Shown piece after piece: positions 49,937 to 62,296 of a stretch of 64,000 bases of DNA. Within the stretch, counting starts at the first letter, position 1. Each line of letters starts with the position of its first letter. The translations under genes and the position numbers were made by a program. The notes under the pieces are model-generated. The model worked only from the letters and a program-made list of their open reading frames with translations. It did no database searches and was not told the origin of the DNA. Source of the stretch: Quillaja saponaria. Its lineage: Eukaryota > Streptophyta > Magnoliopsida > Fabales > Quillajaceae. The stretch spans positions 2,428,134 to 2,492,133 of the forward strand of contig CM055618.1 in assembly GCA_029379385.1 (NCBI GenBank). The letters run 5' to 3'.

Positions 49937-51084
49937 ATGTTACTACAAATAGACACTAAAGCAAGTGTTGGGTTCAAAGCAGGGTGTTAAAGATTATAAA
50001 TTGACTTACTATACTCTTGACTATGAAACCATAGATACTGATATCTTGAACATTTCAAGTAACTCCTCAACTTGGAATTCCGCCTAAGGAAGCAGGGGCC
50101 GTAGTAGCTGCTGAATCTTCTACTGGTACATGAACAACTGTGTGGACCAATAGACTTACTAGTCTTGATCGTTACAAAGGATGATCTACCATTTTAGCCC
50201 GTTGCTAGAGAAGAAAATCAATATATTGCTTATGTAGCTTACCCCTTAGACCTTTTTGAAGAAGGTTTTGTTACTAACATGGTTACTTCCACTGTAGGTA
50301 ATGTATTTGGGTTCAAAGCCCTATGCACTCTAAGTCTGGAGGATTTGCGAATCTCTCTTGCTTATTCTAAAACTTTCCAAGGCTTGCCTCAAGGCATCCA
50401 ATTTGAGAGAGATAAATTGAACAAGTATGGCCACCCCCTATTGGGATGTACTATTAAACCTAAATTGGGGTTATCCGCTAAGAATTACGGTAGAGCAGTT
50501 TATGGATGTCTCCGTGGTGGACTTGATTTTGCCAAAGATGATGAGAACGTAAATTCCCAACCATTTATGCATTGGAGAGACAGTTTCTTATTTTGTCCCA
50601 AAGCTATTTATAAAGGACATGCCAAAATAGGTGAAATTAAAGGGCATTACTTGAATGTGATTGCGGGTACATGTGAAGAAAAGATCAAAATAGCTGTATT
50701 TGCCAGAGAATTGGGATTTCCTATCGTAATGCATGACTACTTAACAGAGGGATTCACCACAAATACTAGTTTCACTCATTATTGCCGGGATAATAGTCTA
50801 CTTCTTCACATCCACCGTGCAATGCATGCAATTATCGATAGACAAAAGAATCATGGTATACACTTCCGTGTACTAGCTAAAGCATTACATATGTCTGGTG
50901 GAGATTATATTCACTCTGGTACCGTAGTAGGCAAACTTGAAGCAGAAAGAGAAATCACTTTAAGGTTTGTTGATTTATTACGTGATGATTTTGTTGAAAA
51001 AGATCGAAGCCGTGGTATTTTATTTCACTCAGGATTGGGTCTCTCTATTCACGTTTGGCATATGCCTGCTCTAACCAAGATCTT
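49937..51084 (+). pseudogene. rbcL: Plastid Rubisco large subunit copy, truncated
   Basis: Starts ATGTTACTACAAATAGACAC (normally ATGTCACCACAAACAGAGAC) and follows rbcL through [20 protein letters not shown] sequence with a frameshift near 49980. TGG to TGA occurs at about 50130, and a longer open part runs over 50279-51145 ([26 protein letters not shown]). About 30 bases near 51045 are deleted (after DWVSL). The match ends after [10 protein letters not shown], so roughly the last 90 codons are missing. It lacks a complete active-site frame. Confidence 0.95.
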
Positions 51085-51140
51085 ACTACTGAGGCCAGGT
51101 TATCCGTTTTTCTTGCCAGTCATGTATCAATTTATATCAC

Positions 51141-53040
51141 AATAATTGGGGAGATGAAAAAATAATAATTAAAGCGTTCAAAGAATAACTTCACTATTGA
51201 AACAATTATTGGAGCTAACGTTCAAACAATAATACCACTGTTGAAAAAATAATTGAAGTATTTAAATAATAATTAATCAGGTTTAAAAAAAAAAAAACTT
51301 GACAAGAAAGATAAAATTTAATTGAATCAAATTATTATGAATCATATAAATCGTGTCTTCATTAAATAAATAAATAAAACTTATTAAATCAAACTAAAAA
51401 TTAAATAAACTACTAACTTAAAAAAATTTAACCTAAAAAAAGAAGAAGAAAAAACTAACACTTGAAAATAATAAATATTAGTCAATTTATAAACTAAAAA
51501 AAATTAAAATTGATTCTTGAAGATAATAAAAAAAACTATATCTGAAAAAAATAATTATATACTCAATTTATATAGCAATAATTGAATAGATGATTAAAAA
51601 AATAATTAAAAAGTTCAAAGAATAATTCCACTGTAAAAACAATCATTGGAGCATTCAAAGAATAATTTCACTATTAAAATAATAGTTTCAAATAATAATT
51701 AATCGGGTAAAAAAAAAAAAATTTGGCAAGAAAGATAAGATTCAATTGAAACAAATTATTATGACTCATATAATTTGTGCATTCATTAAATAAAAAAAAT
51801 TATTTCATCAAACTAAATAATAAATAATCTATTAAGTTAAATAATAATAATAAATAAATAAAAAATAAATAGCTTGAAAATAATAAATATTACACAATTT
51901 AACAAAAACTAAAATATTTAACCCATTCTTGAAGACCCTGTTTTTGGACAAGCATAAAACCAGGTCTTCAATATCAAGTTACACGGTTTTGGACCACATG
52001 GAGCCTGCATAGCAAGCTCCTACAGGTGACAATTTGAGTGTTCATCAATTTTATTTAAAAAAAAAAAAAAAAAAATTATTATGAATCAAACTAAATTAAT
52101 AAATAAACTGATAACTTGAAAAAAAAAAAAAAAAAAAACCTAAAAGAAACTAACACTTGAAAATTATAAATATTACTCAATTTATATATAAAATAATTTA
52201 GAACTAAATCTTGAAGATAATAAAAAATATATATATATATTTTTTAAATTGAGATAGAGATGATAAAAATAATAATTAAAGTGTTTAATTAATAATTTCA
52301 CTATTAAAACAATCATTGGAGGGTTCAAAACAATAATACTATTGGTGAAACAATAATTGAAATATTTAACTGATGATTAAACAGGTTAAAAAATTTTTTT
52401 TTGACAAGAAAGATAAAATTTAATTGAATCAAATTATTACAAATCATATAAATTGTGTATTCATTAAATTTTTTAAAAAATAATTATTATATCAAACTAA
52501 AAAATAATTAAACTGCTAACTTAAAAAAAATGGGAAGAAAAAACTAACACTTGAAAATAATAAATATTACTCAATTTATAAAAATAAAAAATAAAATCAA
52601 TTCTTGAATATATAAAATAAAATAAAAAACTATACTTGAAAATAATAAATTTATGTACCCATTTTATATTGCAACAATTGGAGTGCTAATTAAAAATAAT
52701 TAAAGTGTTCAAAAAAATAATTTCACTATTGAAACAATCATTGAAGTGATCAAACAATATTGTTAAAAAAAAATAAAATAATTTCAGCATTTAAGATAAT
52801 AATTAATCAAGTAAAAAAAGAAAAAACCTTAACAAGAAAGATAAAATTTAATTGAATCAAATTATTATAAATCATATAAGTCGTGTATTCATTAAATTAA
52901 AAAAATTATTAATTAACCTAAAAACTATAACTAATAAGTATTACTTAATTAAAAAAAATTAAAACCGATTCTTAAAGATAAGAAAAAAAAATTACACTTG
53001 CAAATAATAAATTTATATAAAAATTAAAACCGATTGGATA
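51141..53040 (+). repeat. AT-rich ~425-bp degenerate tandem array
   Basis: The marker (G/A)ACAAGAAAGATAAAATTTAA recurs at 51301, 51725, 52403 and 52831. AAACAATCATTGGAG recurs at about 51200, 51640, 52306 and 52729. AATAAATATTAC(T)CAATTTA recurs at about 51470, 51880, 52165, 52556 and 52937. This makes four to five units, one partly replaced by a different segment at 51920-52070. No reading frame. Confidence 0.85.
51920..52040. repeat. GC-richer insert with a partner at 53040
   Basis: Contains GGTTTTGGACCACATGGAGC and CTACAGGTGACAATTTGAG. The stretch at 53050-53115 has GATTTTAGACCACATGGCTC and CTACGGGTGGCAAT. The two are related and bracket the last array units. Confidence 0.5.
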
Positions 53041-54501
53041 GACATAAAATCAACACCCGATTTTAGACCACATGGCTCTTGCTTGGCGCCTACGGGGCTA
53101 CGGGTGGCAATCCGAGGTCACACCAAAAACCTGGTGTTTAACACCCTGTATTTAAAAATGCTCAATTCAAGCAACATGTTTTCAAAACCTCCTATTTTTA
53201 CTTCAAGTTTTAAAATTTACATCCTTTTGGCACTTTTTTCTCATAATAAGGGGAAAGGTTTGACAGCCATTACCACATAGTCCGATCCCCATAGATAAAA
53301 GAAATTAAAGCTAAATTTAAAAACACATGGATGGGAGAGGAAGGTGACAAAAGTACCATTTTGATTGTATCTTGAAGCCAAAGCAGACAAGCAGGATACC
53401 CACGCTTATTTTCTAATCTGATTTTTTATATATAAATAATCATTATATTAAAGAGAAGGAGGGCAATATTTGTACAGAACAAAACAACCACCAAAACACT
53501 GACAAAAACTACAAATTATAATTTAAACTATCTAAAAAATCTACAAAATACCTAATACAATGAAACCAGGAATGGATAGACAACTATTGGTACCACCTAC
53601 ATAATGGTACCGGGCATCAACTAACAACCTCAGACATTCCAAACACAACTCCAACAAGGCTTTTCTTTTGTAATCTGGTTGAAATATGACTGTAGAAATA
53701 TATATATATATATATATATATGCATTTGGACAAATATAACAAAGGAAAATATAAAATCATGATTTGATCTTCTATTTGTAAAACTCATCAGTTAATCACT
53801 TGCATCCATCACTCACATTTGTCGCACAGGTCAAATTAATTAGTACAACAATATATTTTATGGAAAGAGAGACTACCAAGCCCTGCACCACAGCACATTA
53901 GCATAACAAGTTGAAAAAAAATCTGCAACTGCATTTACATTCACTTATTTGTTCTGTCTATTTTGTTTCTGCTGCATATCTCTAATGAAACTCTAAATAC
54001 GTACAATATATGCAATTTCAAGAAGAAGCTGTCAGAGATCTTACTTTCTTCACAAAAGCACTGACATTCCATTGGGCGTCTTTTACCTTCATGGGAACTT
54101 CTCCCTATAGCTCAAGTCAGTATTGTTTCCAAAAGAATATACAGATTAATACTCCATGTCATCAGGTCCTAATAAACTCTGTCTCGTCTTCCATGTAGAC
54201 GTCATTATCTTCAATAAACCTCTTTCCCATTGGTGGACTAAATATCAATCAATAAGCTGAAGTTATTGAACATTACTCCACCAGGCCAGCTCCTAACAGT
54301 TCTCTCTGGCTTTCCATGGAGGAGTCATTACCTTCAGGCCTCAAGCGTGTCTATCATTTTTATCATTAGTAGAAATAAGATATACCAGCTTATTATAACT
54401 GCATATACAACCCTCTTCTGAGTGTAGGACATCAGAACTCGTACACAAAAAATGCAGAACTAGCTCCCTTGTGCAACTCCTAATGCAAACTGGAATGAAA
54501 T
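53041..54501. other. Intergenic, 3' flank of the PPR gene
   Basis: Contains a (TA)n tract at 53698-53721. A short direct duplication, TCTTCCATGTAGACGTCATT / CTTTCCATGGAGGAGTCATT, occurs at 54186 and 54309, probably within the PPR 3' UTR. Small frames at 53083 and 54010 have no family likeness. Confidence 0.4.
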
Positions 54502-56577
54502 TCAAGGTACCAATTCAATTAGTTGTTTTGCAGCCCAGTCTCCCAATCTTGAGTACTTATGTTCCCTACAAGCATCAACCATCCTTGTCAACATTGGCAC
54601 AGTGGGTTCAAACGGCATTCTCTTGACAAAATTCTCAAGCTCATTCATATGACCATGCCGACTGTAGAGTTCAATCATGGTCTGATAGTGCTCCAACCGA
54701 GGTAGGACAAAATACTCATTACTCATTGACTCAAAGCATTGTCCAGCCAAATCGACAAGGCCTTCATCTACACAAGCAAGCAAAATGCCCTGAAAGGTGA
54801 CATGGTCTGGCTTCATGCCCTCGTTGTTCATTATCCTAAACAATTCAAGTGCCTCTCTACCCATTCGATTGTGACAACATCCCAAAATTATGGTGTTCCA
54901 AAGAATCAAATCACGTGAAGCTACCTCCTTAAAAACCATGAGAGCATAGTCAAGACAATGACATTTAGAGTACATGTCAACTAAAGCCCCCCTGATCACA
55001 ATATCCATTTCATATCCATGTCTAATCATGTATCCATGAATTTGTTTTCCATGCTCAAGTGCAAAAGTATTTGCACATGCTGCCAGAAGGGTTCCAAATG
55101 TATATTTAGTTGGTGGTGTTACCAATTGCATCTCAGAAAATAATGGCATTGCTTGTTCACTCAGACGATGGCGAGCATGACTAGTCAACAAAGCATTCCA
55201 AGAAACCCCATCACGCCACTCAGTCATCTGGTAAAACCAAATTCTGGCACCATTCAAATTCCCACACTTACCATACATGTCCAAAAGGGCATTACCTACT
55301 ATAACATTAGAATAGAAACCGTGTCTGTAAATATACACGTGAGCCTGTTTCCCCAATTCAAGATCTGAAAGACCAGCACACACGTTTAAGATCAACCCCA
55401 AAGTGACATGATCAACGTCTTCAGTTGTATTAAGCATCAAAAATACAAAATCCAGTGCCTCTTCCCATTGGAAGAAACGATTATATCCTGACAACATGGC
55501 ATTCCACGAGACCACATTGCGTTCAGGCATCTCATCAAAAAGCTTCCTCGCCTCCCATGTTTTCCCGCTCAATGCATACCCTGAAACGATTGAAGTCCAA
55601 GAAACCAAATCTTTTGAACCAAGCTGATCAAAAATCCTGAAAGCATCATCTAGTTTGCCACACTTTGTATACATATCAATAAGAGAGCTTGAAACAAGTT
55701 GGTACTCTAGATAACTTATTTTAGTAGCAACTACATGTATTTGCATTCCCTCCTCGAGTGCAGGTATACTCGAACAAGCAACAAGAGCATTAGAGAATGT
55801 AAAATGCAATGGCCTGATATCCGTTGAAAGCATTTGGAAGAACAAGAAAATTGCCTCCTTCCCATCACCCATCTCAAGATACCGCCTAACAATTACATTC
55901 CAAGAAATGGCATTTGGACACTGGATCTCGTGAAACATTTTGCGGGCGTCACTCAAAATGCCGCATTTACCATAAACATCAACAAGAGAACTCCCTAAGA
56001 TTATGTTCCTCTGAAAACCATATTTTTCTATAAGCCCATGGAGTTGTCTCGAGAGATCAAGGTCCAGTACTGCAGCACACGAACCAAGAATACTAGCAAA
56101 TGTAATCTCATTAGCATAAACACCTGACCTATACATGCACACAAACAAGGACAATGCCTTATCAGGGAAACCCCTCTGCGTATAAGCTGTAATTATCGCA
56201 TTCCAAGAACCCCCATCTCTTTGAGGCATTTCCTCGAACAACCCTCTCGCATCTTCCAAACATCCACATTTACCATAAGTCTCAATTGCTCGATTTAAGA
56301 GAAATATTGGTGGGGTAGGGAAGAAAGTAACCAAATGGGACTCAACCTTCCGTGCCTCTACAATGGCGGAATTCGAAGAACAAGTCTGGAAGAGATGTGC
56401 GTAAAGAGAATACGAAACTGGTTCTGGGGAAGCAAAGAGGAGGCTTACGGCTTTTTGAAGGTGACCCTCTTTGAGCAGAGTGAGGATTACGTTGGTTAAG
56501 GACTTTGTGCTGGTTGGTTGAGCCTGAGGCTTGCTAGTCGTGTTGCGAACAAGACGGTTGAGGACATTTACACCCAT
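54502..56577 (-). CDS. Pentatricopeptide repeat protein, PLS class, E-type end
   Basis: Single exon of 691 residues from the ATG at 56577, or 700 from an in-frame ATG at 56604. I prefer 56577: MGVNVLNRLVRNTTSKP is a basic, serine/threonine-rich presequence of mitochondrial type, whereas the upstream MHLLFCYIY is not. Repeats cover most of the chain from about residue 60: repeated (G/S)WN(A/V)(I/M)(I/L), (V/I)(D/E)(V/M)YGKCG and (A/G)R.(L/M)F.EMP cores at 31-36-residue spacing. The C-terminus (HYQTMIELYSRHGHMNELEN to KQLIELVP) is an E-type extension without a DYW deaminase domain. Such proteins bind organelle RNA and usually specify editing sites with partners; the target here is unknown. From memory it resembles Arabidopsis At3g26540. 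No damage is seen. Confidence 0.95.
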   Translation of the reverse strand: MGVNVLNRLVRNTTSKPQAQPTSTKSLTNVILTLLKEGHLQKAVSLLFASPEPVSYSLYAHLFQTCSSNSAIVEARKVESHLVTFFPTPPIFLLNRAIETYGKCGCLEDARGLFEEMPQRDGGSWNAIITAYTQRGFPDKALSLFVCMYRSGVYANEITFASILGSCAAVLDLDLSRQLHGLIEKYGFQRNIILGSSLVDVYGKCGILSDARKMFHEIQCPNAISWNVIVRRYLEMGDGKEAIFLFFQMLSTDIRPLHFTFSNALVACSSIPALEEGMQIHVVATKISYLEYQLVSSSLIDMYTKCGKLDDAFRIFDQLGSKDLVSWTSIVSGYALSGKTWEARKLFDEMPERNVVSWNAMLSGYNRFFQWEEALDFVFLMLNTTEDVDHVTLGLILNVCAGLSDLELGKQAHVYIYRHGFYSNVIVGNALLDMYGKCGNLNGARIWFYQMTEWRDGVSWNALLTSHARHRLSEQAMPLFSEMQLVTPPTKYTFGTLLAACANTFALEHGKQIHGYMIRHGYEMDIVIRGALVDMYSKCHCLDYALMVFKEVASRDLILWNTIILGCCHNRMGREALELFRIMNNEGMKPDHVTFQGILLACVDEGLVDLAGQCFESMSNEYFVLPRLEHYQTMIELYSRHGHMNELENFVKRMPFEPTVPMLTRMVDACREHKYSRLGDWAAKQLIELVP

Positions 56578-56604
56578 GTAAATGTAACAGAACAGAAGAT
56601 GCAC

Positions 56605-57340
56605 AACACAGGCCAGCTAACCCAATTCCAACATTTAGAAAGTAAATATATAAAATATTAATATCTTATTAGAATCACCAGCACAAGCCCCAAACCGATG
56701 ACCATGAATCTCAGTTTTTAACTTTTTCTTTTGCAATAAATTGTCATTTTCAATTTTTTTTATCTATTAATTAAACTCAAATTTTATTTATTATTAGAAA
56801 AATTAAACTTAATTCAAATATAGTTTGGTGTTTATCCACTTTGTATACTCACTTTGCCATTAAGGTTAAACTATTAAACTTTCATCCATTTTCATTAAAT
56901 AACAGCTAGAAATGCATAATAATTCTATGAAAAAAGAAAAAGAGAAGGGAAATGCAAAAAAAAAAAATATGAAACAAAATAGTTAAAACAATTTCCTTCT
57001 ACTTGACTGAAAAAAATTGTATATGTCCAGCATATGTAATAAAAAAAGGATTTTAGACATGTTTGAATAAAAAAGATATATATTGTAAGTGGATGAAATA
57101 AAATAAAATAAATCTTTTGATTTTTTCTTTTGGAGAATAAGATGGAAAATTAGGTAAGGTACCAACCATTCTGGCAGGGAACATTACACTTACATCACAA
57201 CTACTCTATATCTGGAAGAACTCCGGCAGCACTTATGTCATGATCGAAGCTAAAAGTTCATCCAAGAGTGGTCACGTTCTTAAGTACTACCTTGACTGCT
57301 AGATTAACCCATTATTGGTATATAAATTTTTAATAATACT
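56605..57340 (-). promoter_or_regulatory. Upstream region of the PPR gene
   Basis: AT-rich, about 700 bp, before the next recognisable repeat. It presumably contains the PPR promoter. I cannot point to specific elements. Confidence 0.3.
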
Positions 57341-57344
57341 AGCA

Positions 57345-57580
57345 GTTTCTTTTTCTTTTCTTTTTTTTGAGGAAAAGTAATTTAATTCATTCATTGAAAT
57401 CATCGCACATAACTGACATAAAATATGAGAAGCATCTTTCACCCAAATACAATCGCCATAGGTAGGTAAAGATGACCTAGATAGGTAGTGGGCACCTGCA
57501 TTTCCATCCCTCTTAGTGTGTGATAACCTACATGTCTTGAAGCTTTGTTTTAAATCATGCATTCTTGGACAATATCACCA
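57345..57580 (-). mobile_element. LINE RNase H-like 3' relic
   Basis: The - strand gives KQSFKTCRLSHTKRDGNAGA, then HYLSRSS and WVKDAS. This is the end of the plant-LINE RNase H domain (F..C...H..R.GN..AH.LAR). A tail AATTACTTTTCCTCAAAAAA ends in an A-rich run (57345-57372 on the + strand is T-rich). Truncated at its 5' side near 57580. Confidence 0.7.
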
Positions 57581-57584
57581 AACT

Positions 57585-59096
57585 AGCTAGGTGTTTCTAC
57601 CTTCCAGGAGAGCATTACAAAGCACCATGCAGAGAGGTTTGCACCACGGCGCCAGCCTATGACCAAAGTTAGTAGCTAGGGTGCCAAGTTGTCCCCCAAT
57701 GCCCCTGCAGCCCCATTTTTCCCTTTTGACCCTTTTCAACTCCCTATCAAGCTTGGACACTTCAAATACAACTTGGATAAGGAATTATGTTCTTTATACC
57801 TTACTTAAATGCTAGGGACTATTTTTATCCTTATTCCTTTTGAATATTTTTAACATTAATGACAATTTTCGTCTTAAGTTTGGGGTTGTTTCGTTTTTAG
57901 TTGTTTTGATCTTTGATGCTTGTAGTTTTTCTTAGGTTATTTAGTTAGCCATTATGTTATTATGCTTTTATGTTAAAATCCCTCATCCTACAATAAAATG
58001 TTAGTTTTCACATGATCTTGACTTTCATGTTAATTTTTTCAATTAGTGGCATTGTAGGATGTGATTTCCAACACTTTTGTGCACTTTGATTTTTTTTTTC
58101 CCTAGGATTGTGTTGCCTATTTAGAGACCGTTTAAGTTTTAGGAAGTTTATATTTAGTTAGGAACCTTATAATTTGTTTGATTCTCTCTTGAGGTGAAAT
58201 CCTAGACAAAACTAAGTTAAGGACATGATTTAGGCCATCTTTGGACTATTTGAGCCTTTTTAAGCTTCACATTGATTTATATAATATCTTAGTTACCCAT
58301 TTGGGCCTATATTGTCTTTTCTTTGACACCCACAAAAGTTTTGCCTAACCGTTTTTAAAATTCTAATTTTGAACCCTTACTCTCAAGCATGTTGATCATT
58401 CTAGGAACAAATTGAGCTATGCTAAGAAAAGGAGAAAAGGTTGGAATTGTAGAAAAAAATTAAAGAAAAGAAAAAAAAGAGTATATATATTTGTGCCTCT
58501 TGATCACTCCTATATTCATAATGAAAAGAAATAAGTTTGGGGGTGAGTTGGGCAAAAGGAAAAGAAAAAAGAAAAATGAAAGAGGTTAAAAGAAAAGGCG
58601 AACTATAAGGAGTTTGGTGAGTTGTGAAAAAAGCTCTTCAAGGGTCTTGATTAATCTATTATGCTTAGGATAACTTGAGTCTTAAAATTTCTTTTATCAA
58701 ACTGTTGCCCTAGCCTACTTTATAAGCTTAATAAAGACCTATTGATTCTTAACTTAGTGACATCAGTATTAGTGGGGAGAGAGTTAAAAAGCACACTTAT
58801 AGGTTTGAATGCTAAATGAAATTTTACTTAGACATAAACCGGATTGCATGCATTACTTTGTTAAAAGATCATTACACACACACACACTGAAATCCATTTG
58901 AATTTTTTGCTTGCTTTTAAATTAAATCATGAATTTAAGTGATACTTATGGTTGAAATTTAGTTAAGTTCATGTGAAGCTTTTGAGAGCATGTTGGGATT
59001 TCATTATGTTAGTGTGATGCATCTTTGGCTATTAGTTTTTGTTTATGTTTTTAATTTACTTTTCCTCAAGGGCTAGCAAAACCTCAAGTTTGGGAG
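57585..59096 (+). mobile_element. Decayed Ty3/gypsy 3' internal region (tentative)
   Basis: No coding domain is recognised. The phrases AAATAAGTTTGGGGGTGAGTTG (58529) and AAACCTCAAGTTTGGGAGTG (59080) resemble the purine-rich 3' untranslated part and polypurine tract of Athila-like elements. The opening at 57640 contains CACGGCGCCAGCC. Confidence 0.35.
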
Positions 59097-60454
59097 TGTG
59101 ATAACTCTTTGAAAAAGACTAATTTTTCATCCTTTTACTCATATTGATTTAGCTATGTTCTAGAGTTTTAATTGGTTTTTGCTTAGTTTTTAGTCAATTC
59201 CTAGTTAAGTCCTTATTGTATTAGGATCATGAATCCCAGTTGATTTGTTCTAGGATTGGGTGTTTTATATGAGATCTTAATTATATTAACTTAGCCTTTG
59301 TGTTTTGAAGGTCTAATACAAGAAGGAGTCCCATTGAGGTCAAATTGGAGGCCAAACCATCCAAAACTCATAAGACATGAGGACCTGCCCAGTAAATGGT
59401 GCCAAAGTGAAGACCAACTTAAAGTGTCGTGGCACTCTGGCCACTACTAGATAGCCTTGTCTCGTCAAATTTCAAGGTTGTGGTGCTGACACGATTTCCT
59501 AGTCCAAATTAAAGTGAGGGGTTTTAAGCCTATAGAAGGGGGAATACCTTGAGGGTTCAAAGGACAAAAGTTAGCTAAGATTTTTTGGAGTATTAGAGCT
59601 TATCAAGTGTGCAAGGAAGCAAGAGAAGCAAGGATCGTTGAATCTTGAAAACTGACAACCTTCATAGTTTTCTTTATTTATAGTCCTTCTTTACTTTCAT
59701 TGTATTCTTTGATGTTTATTATTGTTAAAACCATGTTATACTAAGTAGCATAGAGTAGTTTCCCTTGTAGAATTGTAACTAAAACTCAACATGTAGCTTG
59801 ATATTATTTTGTTTATGGATTGCTTAGGTTTTGGCATTTGATTTATTTAATTCATTCTATACTTAATGCTTCTAATAGATTGGTTATCTTTTAGATTGAA
59901 TTAGGAAATCTAAAGGACCTTAGAAAAGTAATTAAAGTTTAACCTTGAATGAATTATCACTTGATTAAATTCATGCACATGCATGTTGTTGAGTTTGATT
60001 TGTGTATAGAATAGGAATACACCAATATGTCTTGTGTAGCCAATTTAGGTTCAATCTTAATGAGTCTTGTTTAATTTAATTTACATAAGAATATAGTGAA
60101 TTTATTAAATGAGATATTAAGACATAGTAATATGCTTATAATTGACTGAGAACCCTAAGTTAATAACTCTTTGCCATAACTAAGCAAGACAATATAATAA
60201 TAATTCAAGTGAAATGTTGAGTAAAGTTGTAGTTATAGACATATATCTAATATAATCTTTAGTTAATTTGTTTTTAGTTTATAATTAGTTCATAATCAAC
60301 CCAAACTCAATCATTTGATTAAAATTGAAATTGCTAATTTTAGTAATTAACATAATATTTGTAAAACTCATTATGGGAACGATCTCTACTTTATCACTTT
60401 ATTACTTGAAGACAAAGGACGATATGTGCTCTTGAATTAGTAAAATTTGTGTCA
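59097..60454 (+). repeat. Gypsy-like LTR, about 1.36 kb (tentative)
   Basis: Begins TGTGATAACTC after a TTTGGGAG purine run and ends AAAATTTGTGTCA. Near its end TGGGAACGATCTCTACTTTA and TTTATTACTTGAAGACAAAG recall the 3' end of Athila-type LTRs ('GGAACGATA...TTATTACTTG..CGA'). The partner LTR is not in the window. Confidence 0.4.
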
Positions 60455-61843
60455 GTATCTTCTGTTTCTATAATTGGTAGATTTAGATAATGCCATTTCT
60501 TGTAGCCACATAATTTTTATATAGGCAAGAGAATTTCATGAAACTTGTATCTATTACAGTTAAAACTCATCTTCATGTTGTCAGGTTATACAACAAATAA
60601 ACTTGTATAAAAAATCAAAACTGTTGAAAAGGTGCAAGTGATTAACTCTTTTATGTATAATTTATAGCTAAAGTCTTGAAAAAAAAATGGCTATCAACCT
60701 AAAACAACAAACTATTTCCAATTGTGTTATTTGGAATTCTTGGCCTCTTTTCAAGGTGATTCCGTATAGTTTTTGCTCACAGAACTAGTCAAGCTACTTA
60801 AAATATGATTTTCTCATTAAACAGTCAGTTTTTTAGACCAACTTTAACAATAAAAAAAAATCAAAAATTTAATTGTCATACTTACCCATAAAATAACCTC
60901 TAACTGGACTTGAGGCAATATGCTGCTGAGTAGAACCCGCCATCCGAACAACGGCAGCCTAAATTTAAAGCAATCCTTATCAAGCCATGAAGGACCTCTT
61001 TCTAACTTAATTGTATCATATCCAATTGCAGTGTTTTTACAGTGAATAGTGCTATGTGATTGCATTGCTTTTATAGTGAACAGTGCTATGTGGGGACCTA
61101 GATAGAGGACAAAAGTGTGCAAGCCAAACCTTGAAAGAAGAACCAGATAAAAAGAGATAAATAAAATTTCAATTATAGATATTATAGCTGTGAGGCTATG
61201 GCATAATTTCACATATGAACCCCAAGGGCCATCAACCACAATCCAAAGCGGAAATATTTGAGAAGCTCCTCAACATGCTGCAGAAACATGGTGTTGGCAC
61301 TTATTCATAATAGAGAGGAAGTATCAAAATAAAATCAAAAGAAGATAGCTTTGAATAGAATATAAAAAGCCAAGAAAATCCAATCAAAGAAAGAAAAAGT
61401 TTGAAAAGAATATAAAAAAAATACTATTTTACTAGATTCAAAGGAAGCAGATTCTTATGTTAGTTTCACATCTAGCAGTAAATGAATGAAGTCGATATCT
61501 AAATTAGAGAAGTCAAATCTTTTTTTTTTCTTTCAAAACCATTTGATCCTATCCAAAAGATGGAAAGGTAAACTTTTACTTATTTGTTTGTCTGAAATTT
61601 GAACTGTGGAACCAAAGATGAATCTGTATTTGTGCTTTCTTCATTGGCCAATTTTAAGTGTTTATTAATTTTTTAATCACTGCAAGGTGTTTTACTATTT
61701 AATTTTCTGCCATGAGTTTTAGGTTCAAGAATTCACACAATAATACAAGACTCTACTTTTCTTAGTGTAACTCTTCTCTTAGACTATTATATTTTGGCTA
61801 CTATTCTTCTGTCTTATGTAATAATTATACATGATTATATATA
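60455..61843. other. Intergenic, no gene recognised
   Basis: The only structure seen is a ~34-bp direct duplication at about 61020-61090 (TTACAGTGAATAGTGCTATG / TTATAGTGAACAGTGCTATG). The frame 60844-61239 on the - strand crosses it and shows no family resemblance. Confidence 0.4.
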
Positions 61844-61844
61844 T

Positions 61845-62279
61845 GAATTTAGAACACATTAACAATAAAACTTGCGTACCTGATTGAGCCATAACAACGG
61901 AATATGAGAAACCTTAAACAAGTACGCCTTAATAAAATGCTTATATAGCTAGTCTTCCTCTTTGTATTCTTTGTTTTTACTGGTAGCTCTCAATGGGGCA
62001 AGATATTCTTATCAAGAGAGAAGAGGAGACCTAGCTTATTTAGCATCAAATAAACCCTTAAGAGTCCTCCCATTAAAGACTCCTAAAGTCACTTAGTCTG
62101 CAATTATAGCTAATCCATATCTAACAGATAAGAAGTGTGCTAGAGCCCTATCCAAAATGATCACATAAACCATATAAGCTTTTACCAGCATATTTCAAGT
62201 AGACCAAACCTTAAGCCCGTTTTTATTAAAACTAAAACCATACAATTAATGACTGCCCACACACATGGAGTTTTTAACA
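61845..62279 (-). repeat. 3' LTR of a copia relic
   Basis: On the - strand, GTCCAAGTAAGAGAATGTTA at 62296-62277 is a decayed polypurine tract plus LTR start (TGTTAAAAACTCC from 62279). The far end is approximate. The partner LTR lies outside the window. Confidence 0.5.
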
Positions 62280-62296
62280 TTCTCTTACTTGGACAA

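Noticed and set aside
50279..51145. Functional 288-residue Rubisco-like protein
   Set aside because: It is an internal part of a truncated rbcL copy with a private C-terminal tail from flanking DNA and a stop upstream.
60844..61239. 131-codon open frame on the - strand
   Set aside because: No recognisable domain, crosses a small duplication, and shows no gene-like context.
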